Shown in pieces: positions 43,465-51,611 of a DNA stretch of 51,611 nt (within the stretch, counting starts at the first letter, position 1; every line of letters begins with the position of its first letter). Source of the stretch: CAZTZL01 sp964537715 (GTDB lineage: Bacteria; Zhuqueibacterota; QNDG01; DSAB01); assembly GCA_964537715.1 (NCBI GenBank), contig CAZIAH010000014.1:1-51611 (forward strand), written 5' to 3'. A program made the position numbers and the translations under genes. The notes beneath the pieces were generated by a model that saw only the letters and a list, made by a program, of their open reading frames with translations, had not been told where the DNA came from and did not search any database.

Positions 43465-45900
43465 TCATTTCAAACAATACTTGTGAATTTCTTTTTCTGC
43501 AGCCTGATAACCAAGTTCTCTGGCCCGGTAAAAATCAGTACAAGCTTCTGATTCTAATTTTAATTGAATCTTGATGTTCCCCCGATGATAATAATCTACG
43601 GCAGAGTTCGGATTCAGCACAATAGCCTGGTCAAAATCGGCAAGAGCGCTCTGAAAATCATTGAGTGCCTTTTTGCATAGTCCCCGATAGGTAAATAACG
43701 TACTCTGATTGGAGCGAAGTGCAATGGCTTGATCATACGCCCGGACCGCTTCCTTATAGGATCGCAACTGATAATAGCAATTGCCGAGTTTCTCAAAAGC
43801 GTCAAAATAATCCGGTTGCAGTTCGATTGCTTTCGAAAAATCTGTGACGGCTTCCCTGAAATTTTTCAGCAGTGCTTTACATACACCCCGTTCATAATAG
43901 ACCTGATAGGATTGGGGTCTCAATGTTATAGATCGATCGAAATCCTGGATCGCACCTCGGAAATTATCCAGTTTGGCCTTGACCAGCCCCCGTGCAAAAT
44001 AGGAATAGGCATTTTCGGAATCCTCTTGTATCGCTTTATCATAGAATCGAAGCGCATCGGGATACTGCTTCAATTTATAGTAGGCCGTGCCCATGTTCAC
44101 GTAAACACCCCGGCAATTCGGATCCAGATTCAAGGCATAACGATAAACCTGAAGTGCATTTCTGTATCTATCAAGATAGAATTCGGCATGTCCCTTGAAA
44201 ACATACCCTTCCACAAAACTCGAATCGAGCTGAATAGCCTGATCAAAAGCTCGAATCGCCTCCAGATATTTTTTTTCACCCATTTTGTGTCTGCCAATGG
44301 TCATATAGTAATGGCATTGATTTGAGAACTGATCCACAATAGCCGTCCAACCGGATGGATCAATATTGACGAATTCTGGAATATTGATCGTGCGGTCATC
44401 GAAGCTCAAATGCTCGATCCAGATAGGCGGCGAATCCTGACCGGCTTCATCAATATGGGTCAGTAGAAGATCAGTATAGGCTCTGCGGAATTTGGATGCA
44501 AAGACCAGCCATTTTCCGTTCGGTGACCAGGAATGCCAGGAATTCATATTGGATCGATTGCAGTTCATTTCACGAGGAATGCCGCCGTTCACCGGCATGA
44601 TAAAAAGTTTGGCATCCGGTTGAAGCAGCATAAAATTTTTCGCCTGTGTAAAGACGAGCCACTTCCCGTCCGGAGAAATTTTGGGAAAGTAGTTGCTCAT
44701 TCCATTCCGGGAAGCGCCGCGAACCGGTTCCGGCTTCCCTCCTTTTCCATTGTTGAACGGAATCCGGCAAATATCGTACTGAAATCCCCGTTTCCCCTCG
44801 ATAAATTCTGCAGCCATAGATGTGGGAAGTACGACCGCATCGGTGGCTGCGATCTCCGGATTCATGTAAACCGGCGCTCTGGCAAAATAGAGGGTTTGGC
44901 CATCCGGGCTCCACACCGGATTACTCTGTACGTATTTCGGATCATCCGCTCCGGACAGGGCTGTGTACCGTTTTTCTTTTCGATCATAGATAGCAATGAT
45001 CCCTTTGATCGGAAAAAACAGTTGAGAATAGTACAGATCGTTCTTGGCCACGAAAACAGACCGGTCTTTCACCGTGCTGGCCACGTAACGTCCGTCCGGA
45101 GAAATTTGTGAAAGCAGTCCGTACGTTTTTTCACCATCTTCTCTTCTGTAATCACTCCAGGAAATCACTTTTTCGGGTGTGAGAATCGTTTTTTCACTGA
45201 TTTTGGAAATAACGTAAGACCCCTTGTCATTGGCATAATCGACATCCATGGCCAGCGTACTTCCATCACGGGGGAAAGAATGACAATTTCCGCAGAAAGG
45301 CAGATTTTGAAGCAATACCGGCGACGGCTTTGTGGAAGCGATATCTCCGAGATGCCATCGAATCTTCTCAAGATGTTTCAGCGCATACTCAAACGGCAGG
45401 GGAACCGCCCGGTAAAAAATGGGCGCGCCCACAGAATCTTGAGAGATACGAATGTGAATCTGATCGCCGGACAGAATGTGACGACCTCTGTATCCGAGTA
45501 TGGCAACCAGAAGATTCCGTTCTGATCCTTCGTGTTTGATTTTTTCCCATCGGAGCGAATCTGGGCTCCACTGGTTTCTATCTGTATTAAAAACAAACAG
45601 ATTTTTCAGACTGTCGGAACAAATAAAGACACACCAGTGTTTCGCATCCCCTGTGGAATCCTCCCAGAAAAAGGTTGGCGCCGCAATATCCGGTGGAAAC
45701 AGGGAACCTTCCCATGGATAGGTAATGGCCAGCTTGCCCGGCATCCTTTCGATCTTCTGCCATTGGGAAAAAATGGCTTTCTCAACTGCTTTTTGTGAAA
45801 AAACGAATTGCCAGACAAGAACAGCACATAAAATCACAACAACGCCGATAATTATCCATCTTGAAAGAGCGGATCGATTTAAATTCATTTTCATTGTCAT
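43465..45900 (-). CDS. Membrane-anchored heme-c-motif/PD40/TPR protein
   Basis: This 811-residue protein is read from ATG 45898-45900. One N-terminal membrane helix (about 11-30) leads to the outside. The first domain (about 50-200) is beta-rich. FCGNCHSF at about 203-207 is a CxxCH heme-c attachment motif. PD40/TolB-like beta-propeller repeats occupy about 210-490 (SPDGRYVAS, WSPDGQTLYFA, ISPDGKWLVF, WSPNGKWLVF). Eight TPR units fill about 530-800 (for example MGEKKYLEAIRAFDQAIQLD). Known FCB proteins with this combination are uncharacterised. It is divergent from the fetA-like gene, with 150 bases between. Confidence 0.82.
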   Translation of the reverse strand: MTMKMNLNRSALSRWIIIGVVVILCAVLVWQFVFSQKAVEKAIFSQWQKIERMPGKLAITYPWEGSLFPPDIAAPTFFWEDSTGDAKHWCVFICSDSLKNLFVFNTDRNQWSPDSLRWEKIKHEGSERNLLVAILGYRGRHILSGDQIHIRISQDSVGAPIFYRAVPLPFEYALKHLEKIRWHLGDIASTKPSPVLLQNLPFCGNCHSFPRDGSTLAMDVDYANDKGSYVISKISEKTILTPEKVISWSDYRREDGEKTYGLLSQISPDGRYVASTVKDRSVFVAKNDLYYSQLFFPIKGIIAIYDRKEKRYTALSGADDPKYVQSNPVWSPDGQTLYFARAPVYMNPEIAATDAVVLPTSMAAEFIEGKRGFQYDICRIPFNNGKGGKPEPVRGASRNGMSNYFPKISPDGKWLVFTQAKNFMLLQPDAKLFIMPVNGGIPREMNCNRSNMNSWHSWSPNGKWLVFASKFRRAYTDLLLTHIDEAGQDSPPIWIEHLSFDDRTINIPEFVNIDPSGWTAIVDQFSNQCHYYMTIGRHKMGEKKYLEAIRAFDQAIQLDSSFVEGYVFKGHAEFYLDRYRNALQVYRYALNLDPNCRGVYVNMGTAYYKLKQYPDALRFYDKAIQEDSENAYSYFARGLVKAKLDNFRGAIQDFDRSITLRPQSYQVYYERGVCKALLKNFREAVTDFSKAIELQPDYFDAFEKLGNCYYQLRSYKEAVRAYDQAIALRSNQSTLFTYRGLCKKALNDFQSALADFDQAIVLNPNSAVDYYHRGNIKIQLKLESEACTDFYRARELGYQAAEKEIHKYCLK

Positions 45901-46055
45901 TTCCAATACTCATGTAACCATTAAATAATACTAAAAATATTGATCAAATGGAAGAAAATTTTTGAACTGCATATCTGCCGTACCGATTATCAACTTGTAA
46001 AAAAGAAATTAATTTTGTATGTTTTCTGAGATTCAGGTTTCAATCCAAACCCGAT

Positions 46056-46757
46056 ATGTCAGATCTATTTCAAATCGATCATGTTTCGGTCATCCGGCAA
46101 AACAGAGCCATCTTGAACCGGGTTTCCGCCTGCATTGAAGAAGGCGGTTCGTACGCCATCGTGGGCCCGAGCGGTTCGGGAAAAACCACACTGCTCCGAC
46201 TTTTCAATCTCATGAACATTCCGGATCAGGGGAAGGTTTTGTTCCGCGGAACCAGCGCGTTTGAATTCCCGATTACGGAATACCGGCGGACAATCCCCAT
46301 CGTATTTCAGGAACCAGTTCTTTTCGAAGGATCGGTCGAAGACAACCTGCTTGCCCCCTTTCGAATGAAAAAGTGGATGCAGGACAGTCCTCCGAAATCG
46401 CGCATAAGACAGGTTCTGAAGATTTGTCAGCTCTCTTCACAGGACTTAAAGCAGAACAACCAGACCCTGTCCGGCGGGGAAAAACAGCGCGTAGCCATTG
46501 CGAGGGCATTGCTTCTCGGTCCTGAAATCCTGCTCTTGGACGAACCCACCTCGGCTCTGGATCTGCAGACTGCAAATCGCCTGATCGACAACATTCTCAA
46601 ATATTATACCCGATTGACCCTCATCATGGTTTCCCACGCCACGCAGTTGATCGAAAAGATGGCACAAAAAATCGTTCTCATCAACGGCCGGATCGAACGG
46701 TGCTGCGAATCTCTGAGCAGTTCGCAAATTCGAAATCTCATTAAGGATAAAACATGA
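46056..46757 (+). CDS. ABC transporter ATP-binding protein, FetA-like
   Basis: This is a 233-residue ATPase: Walker A GPSGSGKT (about 38-45), Q-loop IVFQEPVLF, signature LSGGEKQR (about 140-147), Walker B ILLLDEP and H-loop VSHA. It is the energy subunit for the FetB-like permease, whose ATG overlaps its TGA (ATGA). FetAB is reported to export iron in E. coli and to help against oxidative stress. No Shine-Dalgarno sequence precedes the ATG; TTGAAC-N17-GATTAT and TTGTAA-N17-TATGTT are possible promoters in the divergent gap. Confidence 0.92.
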   Translation: MSDLFQIDHVSVIRQNRAILNRVSACIEEGGSYAIVGPSGSGKTTLLRLFNLMNIPDQGKVLFRGTSAFEFPITEYRRTIPIVFQEPVLFEGSVEDNLLAPFRMKKWMQDSPPKSRIRQVLKICQLSSQDLKQNNQTLSGGEKQRVAIARALLLGPEILLLDEPTSALDLQTANRLIDNILKYYTRLTLIMVSHATQLIEKMAQKIVLINGRIERCCESLSSSQIRNLIKDKT

Positions 46758-47551
46758 CCGGCGCAATCGACATTCCGATCTGGAGACTCGGCATTGCCTA
46801 TTTGTATTTCTTTCTGGTCTTCTTTTTGAGCTGGTGGAAAAAACTCGAACTGGGTAGGGATCTTTTCTATTCGATCTTCCGAATGACGTTTCAACTCATT
46901 CTCATGGGATTTCTCCTGACCTATATTTTCCGGATCAAACTCTGGTACCTCATCACATTGATCTTTATCGTGATGATTTTTTTTGCCACGCAGACCATCA
47001 TCAAAAGATCGGGCATTGCGTACAAAGGCATATACCGTCTGCTGTTTGTTTCAATCCTCTTTGGTGGCGGTACCGTACTGTTCTTTTTTATTCTGGCTGT
47101 GGTGGGAAGCCAGCCCTGGTACGAACCTCGTTATTTCATTCCTCTGGCGGGCATGATTATTGGCAATTCGATGAACGGAAGCGCCCTGGCCCTGGAGCGG
47201 TTTTACGACGACGTCAAGACGAGAAGAAAAGAAATCGAAACCTGGATTTCCTTTGGCGCCACAGCCGAGGAAGCGGCGAAAGATCCGTTCCGAAAAGCAT
47301 ACCGCTCCTCGCTTCTGCCCACCTTGACCAATATGACCGGAATGGGCATCGTCTTTTTGCCCGGCATGATGACGGGTCAAATATTGGGCGGCTCCTCCCC
47401 CATAACCGCAATCAAATACCAGATTGCCATCATGGCGGCGATTCTCGGCAGCGTGGCTCTGACCGGGTATATCATCTTGACGCTCGAATACCGTTCCTTC
47501 TTCAACAAATACCATCTTCCCGATGAAGAAATTTTCGAACGCAGCGCATAA
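46754..47551 (+). CDS. ABC transporter permease, FetB/YbbM-like (UPF0014)
   Basis: This is a 265-residue membrane protein with about seven hydrophobic segments. Family markers are YFIPLAGMIIGNSMNGSALALERF (about 131-154), GATAEEAAKD, LLPTLTNMTGMGIVFLPGMMTGQILGGSSP and AIKYQIAIMAAI. With the upstream ATPase it forms a two-component exporter, probably for iron; substrate is inferred from the FetAB relation. The ATG overlaps the stop of the ATPase gene. Confidence 0.92.
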   Translation: MTGAIDIPIWRLGIAYLYFFLVFFLSWWKKLELGRDLFYSIFRMTFQLILMGFLLTYIFRIKLWYLITLIFIVMIFFATQTIIKRSGIAYKGIYRLLFVSILFGGGTVLFFFILAVVGSQPWYEPRYFIPLAGMIIGNSMNGSALALERFYDDVKTRRKEIETWISFGATAEEAAKDPFRKAYRSSLLPTLTNMTGMGIVFLPGMMTGQILGGSSPITAIKYQIAIMAAILGSVALTGYIILTLEYRSFFNKYHLPDEEIFERSA

Positions 47552-47572
47552 TAACTGATTTGAATTCTTTGA

Positions 47573-48604
47573 ATGAAAGGACCTATTTTGACAACTCTTG
47601 ATAAACTTTGGAAGCCCGGACAGCGGTTTCTTGGCGTGCGCCACCCCATCATGTGCGGTGCCATGACATGGATCTCGGAGAGCAAACTGGTTTCCGAGGT
47701 GTCCAATCAGGGCGCCTTCGGCTGTCTGGCCGCGGGGAACATGGAACCCGAACTGCTTAAAAAGGAGATCCAAAAAACAAAGGCCCTGACCGACAAACCC
47801 TTCGGAGTCAATCTGATCACCATTGCGCCGAATTACGAGGCACATCTCAAACTATCAGTCAAACAGAATGTGCCTTTTATCATTTTCGGTGGCGGCATTC
47901 CGAAAGCGTCGGAGATCGAACAGGTCAAGGAAAGCGGAACCAAAGTGCTTTGCTTCGCTTCCACGGAATCGATTGCAAAACGGCTGATCAACAACGGCAC
48001 GGACGGACTTTTACTGGAAGGAAGCGAAGCCGGAGGGCACATCGGATACGTTTCTCTCGTCATTTTGCTCCAGCAGGTTCTTTTAAATGTGGAATCCGTC
48101 CCAATCTTTGTAGCCGGAGGTCTCGGCAACGGCCGCTTGATTCCCTATCTTCTTCTGATGGGCGCTTCCGGCGTTCAACTGGGAACCCGCTTCGTTTTGG
48201 CCGAAGAATGTCAGGTTCATCCAAAATTCAAGGAAGCATTTATCAAGGCACGGGCACGGGACGCGATTGCCACACCGCAAATCGGATCGGAACTTCACGT
48301 CGTGGCTGTTCGGGCGCTGAAAAACAAGGGCATGGAAGATTTTGCCAATCTTCAAATGGAGCTGATCCAGCGGAGGCGGCTGGACAAAATTTCCCAAGAA
48401 CAAGCCCAGTTCGAAGTAGAAAAATACTGGGTCGGCGCCTTGAGAAGAGCGGTCCAGGAAGGTGATGTCATGAGGGGCTCGCTTATGGCCGGACAGAGTG
48501 TGGGTCTGGTGAACCGAATACAACCTTTAAAAGAAATCCTCGACGAACTGATCCATGAAGCGGAAGAAGAACTGGAGAAAATTCAAAAACGGCTGAATCA
48601 ATAG
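47573..48604 (+). CDS. Nitronate monooxygenase/FabK-like FMN oxidoreductase
   Basis: This 343-residue TIM-barrel flavoprotein has RHPIMCGAMTWIS at the N-terminus, LLLEGSEAGGHIGYVS (with the His that is conserved in nitronate monooxygenase and FabK), FVAGGLGNGRLIPYLLLMGASGVQLGTRFVLAEE for FMN phosphate binding, and a C-terminal extension typical of the NMO-type group. It could oxidise nitronates or act as enoyl-ACP reductase II; sequence alone does not decide. ATG 47573 has no ribosome binding site; AAAGGA is properly spaced for TTG at 47588, so the true protein may be five residues shorter. Confidence 0.85.
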   Translation: MKGPILTTLDKLWKPGQRFLGVRHPIMCGAMTWISESKLVSEVSNQGAFGCLAAGNMEPELLKKEIQKTKALTDKPFGVNLITIAPNYEAHLKLSVKQNVPFIIFGGGIPKASEIEQVKESGTKVLCFASTESIAKRLINNGTDGLLLEGSEAGGHIGYVSLVILLQQVLLNVESVPIFVAGGLGNGRLIPYLLLMGASGVQLGTRFVLAEECQVHPKFKEAFIKARARDAIATPQIGSELHVVAVRALKNKGMEDFANLQMELIQRRRLDKISQEQAQFEVEKYWVGALRRAVQEGDVMRGSLMAGQSVGLVNRIQPLKEILDELIHEAEEELEKIQKRLNQ

Positions 48605-48638
48605 TGAAACAATTTTTTATAAAAAGGGAGAACAGATC

Positions 48639-49904
48639 ATGATAGCAAATGCAATCCATTCAGTTCCGTTGATTTTCATACTACTCATTTCTGCCTGCTT
48701 TGCGCAGAACGATATTTCGGCCAAGCTGACACCCGAAGCCATTGATGCCCGCATTTCGGAGATTCGCATGGGAGACATCATCATCAAAACAAAATCAGGA
48801 GCACAAGTGAAAGTCGAGCAGATGCGTCACGAATTTCTGTTCGGCACGGCGGTAGCGAATTCCGTTGCGGAAAATCACGAGAATGCCATGTCCCCCGAAG
48901 ACAGGAAAATGTATCTGAAAATTCTTGAGGAGAACTTCAACTACGCCGTGCACGAAAATGCACTGAAATGGTATGATTGTGAAGTCAAGAAGGATTCCGT
49001 GGATTATGCCCTGGCCGACCGGATATGGGAACTCTGTCACGAACGCAACATCCCCATGCGCGGGCACTGCATTTTCTGGGCGAAGGACAAGTACATCATG
49101 CCCTGGCTGAAGAAATTAAATACCGACGAACTTCGGGGAAAAGTGATTCAACGCGCAATGGATGTGACCCGGTATTTCAAAGGCCGGATCTCGGAGTTCG
49201 ATCTGAACAATGAAATGATCAACGGTGATTTTTTCCGCCGCCGTCTGGGCTACGGAATTGTCAACGAAATGGCATTCGCGGCCAAAGCTGGCAATCCGGA
49301 GATTACATTGTTTGTCAATGATTACGGCGTTCTCGTCGAACGCAATTTCAATGCTGACTCCTATATCACCCAGATTGAGAACCTGCTTGCCAGCGGTGTC
49401 CCGATCGGCGGTATTGGTTGTCAGGCCCACACCATCACATCGGACGAGGCCAACTCCACCGGCCTGGCTGCCACGATACCCGAGCGTTTCCAGGCAACAC
49501 TGGACAAACTGGCGAAATTCAATCTGCCGATCAAAATCACAGAATGCCTTTTTACCGCGGATAAAGAAAAAGACATCGCCAATGAGCTCCGAAAATATTT
49601 TTCGATCTGTTTCGCACATCCCAGTGTCGAGGCCATCGTAATGTGGGGATTCTGGGAAGGCGACCACTGGCAGCCGCACACGGCCATGTGGAAAAAAGAC
49701 TGGACTCCTACTCCCCAGGCTTTGGCCTACCGCGACCTGGTGTTCAACAAATGGTGGACAAAAACATCCGGAAAAGCAGACAAGGAAGGCACATTCAAAA
49801 CCCGCGCGTTTTACGGAGATTACAAAATTACATCAAACGGTGTAACAAAAAAAGTGACTCTCAGCAAGAAAGATAAATCCATTCAGGTCACTTTCGAACA
49901 GTAG
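48639..49904 (+). CDS. GH10 endo-1,4-beta-xylanase
   Basis: This is a 421-residue secreted hydrolase. The N-terminal signal (1-22) ends in ISACFAQN: it could be cut by signal peptidase I after CFA, or ISAC could be a lipobox. GH10 (about 60-385) shows RGHCIFWA in place of HTLVWH, DLNNEMINGDF with acid/base Glu192, GIGCQAHTI, and ITECLF with the nucleophile Glu302, then MWGFWEGDHWQP. Both catalytic glutamates are present, so it is likely active on xylan or mixed beta-1,4 chains. A short C-terminal beta domain follows. AGGGAGA lies before the ATG. A 140-base inverted repeat starts six bases after its stop. Confidence 0.93.
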   Translation: MIANAIHSVPLIFILLISACFAQNDISAKLTPEAIDARISEIRMGDIIIKTKSGAQVKVEQMRHEFLFGTAVANSVAENHENAMSPEDRKMYLKILEENFNYAVHENALKWYDCEVKKDSVDYALADRIWELCHERNIPMRGHCIFWAKDKYIMPWLKKLNTDELRGKVIQRAMDVTRYFKGRISEFDLNNEMINGDFFRRRLGYGIVNEMAFAAKAGNPEITLFVNDYGVLVERNFNADSYITQIENLLASGVPIGGIGCQAHTITSDEANSTGLAATIPERFQATLDKLAKFNLPIKITECLFTADKEKDIANELRKYFSICFAHPSVEAIVMWGFWEGDHWQPHTAMWKKDWTPTPQALAYRDLVFNKWWTKTSGKADKEGTFKTRAFYGDYKITSNGVTKKVTLSKKDKSIQVTFEQ

Positions 49905-49909
49905 AATAT

Positions 49910-50049
49910 GGGGTGTATCAAAAGTCTATTTTATGTCGTTGCGAGGAGCGGAGCGACGTGGCAATCTCATAGTTTATGCTCAAAATTTATGGGATTGCTT
50001 CGCAAAAAGATGCTCGCAAAGACATTTTGGGGACTTATGATACAGCCCC
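49910..50049. repeat. 140-bp imperfect inverted-repeat element (MITE/REP-like)
   Basis: The left half starts GGGGTGTATCAAAAGTC and the right half, reversed, GGGGCTGTATCATAAGTC. Inside these the arms continue as TGTCGTTGCGAG / TGTCTTTGCGAG and GCAATCTCATAG / GCAATCCCATAA, so almost the whole element folds on itself. The inner TTGCGAG...GCAATC core resembles a palindrome found in many unrelated bacterial genomes. It lies exactly between two convergent genes and may act as a two-way terminator. Confidence 0.8.
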
Positions 50050-50067
50050 TTACTCCGGATATCGTAA

Positions 50068-51611
50068 TTACTCATAACGAAGCGCTTCCACCGGATCCGC
50101 CGTCGCCGCCTGAATTGCCAGCCAACTTACCGTCAACAGCGCAATCACCAATGCCAGCAAAGCGGATAACAGAAAGGGCCAGACCGTCAGATCGATTCGG
50201 TACGCAAAATTTTCCAGCCATTTGTGCATGGCATACCAGGCTACGGGCCATGCAGCAAGATTGGCCAACAATACCCATTTGGCAATATCTTTTGTCAGAA
50301 CGACTAATATGCCGGGAACTGAAGCGCCCAACACTTTGCGTATACCCACTTCCTTTGTTTTTTGCTGGTTCATAAAGGATGTCAAACCAAACAATCCCAG
50401 ACAGGAAATAAAAATGGCGAGAGCCGTGCTGATGGCGAACATCAGTCGGATCACTTTCTGAAGCTGCTCATGTTGAAAGGAAAAGTCGCTGTAAAACTCA
50501 TAGCGCAATGGACGTTTGGGGCTGAATTTCTGGCAGATCGCTTGAATATCCTGCACGGTTGCCGCAATGGTGGCAGCATCCACAATTTGGGGATCAATTC
50601 TAATAAACAGATAATCATTCACATCCGGGTTCAATCGAAATGCCAAAGGTTCGGGGGGCTGGCTGAGCAATTGATTGTGATGAAAATCTTTGATGATGCC
50701 AATGAGTGTATAATCCTGGCCGTCAAAATAAAAAGGTTTTCCAAGAGGAGATTCCAGACCCACTTTTCTGATGGCTGCTTCGTTCACGACGATGGAGGAC
50801 TGGGCATCATTGGGGAAATCGAGAGAATAGTACCGGCCCTCTGCCAATTTGATATCGAATGTTTCGAGATAATCATAACTGGTAAACGTGGTACAAATCC
50901 GTCGCGGCACCTCATCACGCACACCCCACTGAAAATAGGAACCGGAAAGGATAGCAGTCGGCAGGTTGGAACCGGCTGAAACCCGGACGATATGCGGAAG
51001 TCGAAGCAATTCGGTTTTTACCACATGAACCCGTTCTCGTATCTTTCCTTCAAGCGGGACATAAAGCACATTCTGCTTGTTGACCCCCAGGTTAAAATTC
51101 TGAAGAAAAGTCGTCTGCCGGTTAATAATAAGCGTGCACAAAATAAAAGCGATGGACAGTGCAAACTGAAAAACGATGAGAACTTTGCGCAGCGACGCTT
51201 TCCCCCGCTGTTGAATTTCTTTTCTCATCATGGCAACAGGCTGGAGTCTGGCCATAAAGATCGCCGGATACAGGCCTGCCAAAACGCCTGTAATCAGAAC
51301 AAGCGCACATAAACCGAAAAGAAAGACAGGACTGAAAAAGTGGATAAACGTCATCCGACTCATCATTCGATTGAAAACAGGTAAAAATTCCTGCGCCATC
51401 ACAAGACCGATCACAGCCGCAATCAAGGCAAGAAGCAAGCTTTCCCCCATGAATTGAATTGTAATGAGCCTCCGTGTGGCGCCTGTGACTTTGCGAATGC
51501 CTACCTCTCTGGCGCGAACCATGTGCCGCGCTGTGGACAAATTGACAAAATTGATGCAGGCCAGCGCCAGAATCATCAGGGCAATCAGGCTCATGATGAT
51601 CAGTCGCGCCC
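50068..51611 (-). CDS. MacB/FtsX-family ABC transporter permease (5' end missing)
   Basis: The frame is open to the window end (residues ARLIIMSLIAL continue without a stop), and the visible 514 residues begin within the first FtsX domain, so the gene is cut; the usual length is about 800. It includes CINFVNLSTARHMVRAREVGIRKVTGA, four membrane segments, a periplasmic MacB_PCD domain (about residues 200-350 of this part), then a second FtsX domain with KEVGIRKVLGASVPG and the ending ADPVEALRYE. Such proteins work as mechanotransmission ABC permeases for export or lipoprotein traffic. No ATPase gene is in view. Confidence 0.92.
   Translation of the reverse strand, partial: ARLIIMSLIALMILALACINFVNLSTARHMVRAREVGIRKVTGATRRLITIQFMGESLLLALIAAVIGLVMAQEFLPVFNRMMSRMTFIHFFSPVFLFGLCALVLITGVLAGLYPAIFMARLQPVAMMRKEIQQRGKASLRKVLIVFQFALSIAFILCTLIINRQTTFLQNFNLGVNKQNVLYVPLEGKIRERVHVVKTELLRLPHIVRVSAGSNLPTAILSGSYFQWGVRDEVPRRICTTFTSYDYLETFDIKLAEGRYYSLDFPNDAQSSIVVNEAAIRKVGLESPLGKPFYFDGQDYTLIGIIKDFHHNQLLSQPPEPLAFRLNPDVNDYLFIRIDPQIVDAATIAATVQDIQAICQKFSPKRPLRYEFYSDFSFQHEQLQKVIRLMFAISTALAIFISCLGLFGLTSFMNQQKTKEVGIRKVLGASVPGILVVLTKDIAKWVLLANLAAWPVAWYAMHKWLENFAYRIDLTVWPFLLSALLALVIALLTVSWLAIQAATADPVEALRYE

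Noticed and set aside
49908..50375. Plus-strand 155-codon open frame after the xylanase
   Set aside because: It crosses the inverted-repeat element and runs antisense into the MacB-like gene; no plausible protein.
1..51611. tRNA, rRNA, riboswitch or CRISPR array
   Set aside because: No cloverleaf pattern, rRNA-like segment, conserved riboswitch core or regularly spaced direct repeats were seen on reading; a covariance-model search was not possible.

Overview
The window reads as chromosomal DNA of a diderm, probably anaerobic bacterium from the FCB/Calditrichota-KSB1-like part of the tree. This is inferred from four things: a giant secreted SBBP-repeat protein ending in a FlgD-like sorting domain with the YPNPFNP motif typical of type IX secretion cargo, paired LPS-core-type glycosyltransferases (GT9/GT2), a hydrogenase maturation set (hypF, hypC, hypD, hypE), and strong AGGAGG-type ribosome binding sites, which argue against Bacteroidota proper. 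Many starts are TTG or GTG. No rRNA, tRNA, CRISPR array, prophage or plasmid function is visible.

Layout. 1-7.1 kb: tail of an unknown gene, a bile-acid:Na+ symporter-family transporter, an MFS transporter, a large orphan MEDS-GAF-PAS histidine kinase and a GNAT acetyltransferase. 7.1-13.6 kb (minus strand): rnhB-yraN-membrane protein; a thioredoxin with a probable frameshift; an FmdB-like zinc ribbon; a 55-residue 2[4Fe-4S] ferredoxin; a PP-loop tRNA thiolation-type protein with a SufT-like protein; then a P-loop/Asp23 fusion translationally coupled to a GT39-type glycosyltransferase. 13.7-18.1 kb: the SBBP surface protein. 18.7-24.8 kb: UvrD-type helicase-nuclease, a PutP-like Na+/solute symporter with a 32-residue accessory peptide, and CstA. 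24.8-27.6 kb: lemA and its usual TPM-domain partner, separated by a nucleotidyltransferase gene and a REP-associated tyrosine transposase (RAYT). 27.6-31.3 kb: deoxyribosyltransferase-like protein, GxxExxY protein, coaX, birA, STAS protein and radC, tightly packed. 31.3-36.6 kb: an AT-rich orphan membrane protein, two GT2-GT9 modules and a PHP phosphoesterase. 36.8-42.5 kb: a small lipoprotein, then hypE, hypD, hypC, a DUF5658-like membrane protein and hypF. 42.7-51.6 kb: a CPBP-like membrane protein with altered active-site residues, a heme-c-motif/PD40/TPR protein, a FetA/FetB-type ABC exporter, a nitronate monooxygenase-like flavoprotein, a GH10 xylanase, a 140-bp inverted-repeat element and a MacB/FtsX permease cut by the window end.

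Functional themes. There is a scavenging lifestyle (proline/solute uptake, peptide-linked CstA, xylanase), cell-envelope building, Fe-S and thiol chemistry, and hydrogenase maturation whose structural genes, and hypA/hypB, must lie elsewhere. No clearly undescribed complete system was found. The best leads are the P-loop/Asp23 fusion, the predicted Fe-S-type tRNA thiolase next to a SufT-like protein and a ferredoxin, the CxxCH-PD40-TPR protein, the tiny symporter subunit, and REP hairpins that carry the RAYT-type GTAG tetranucleotide.
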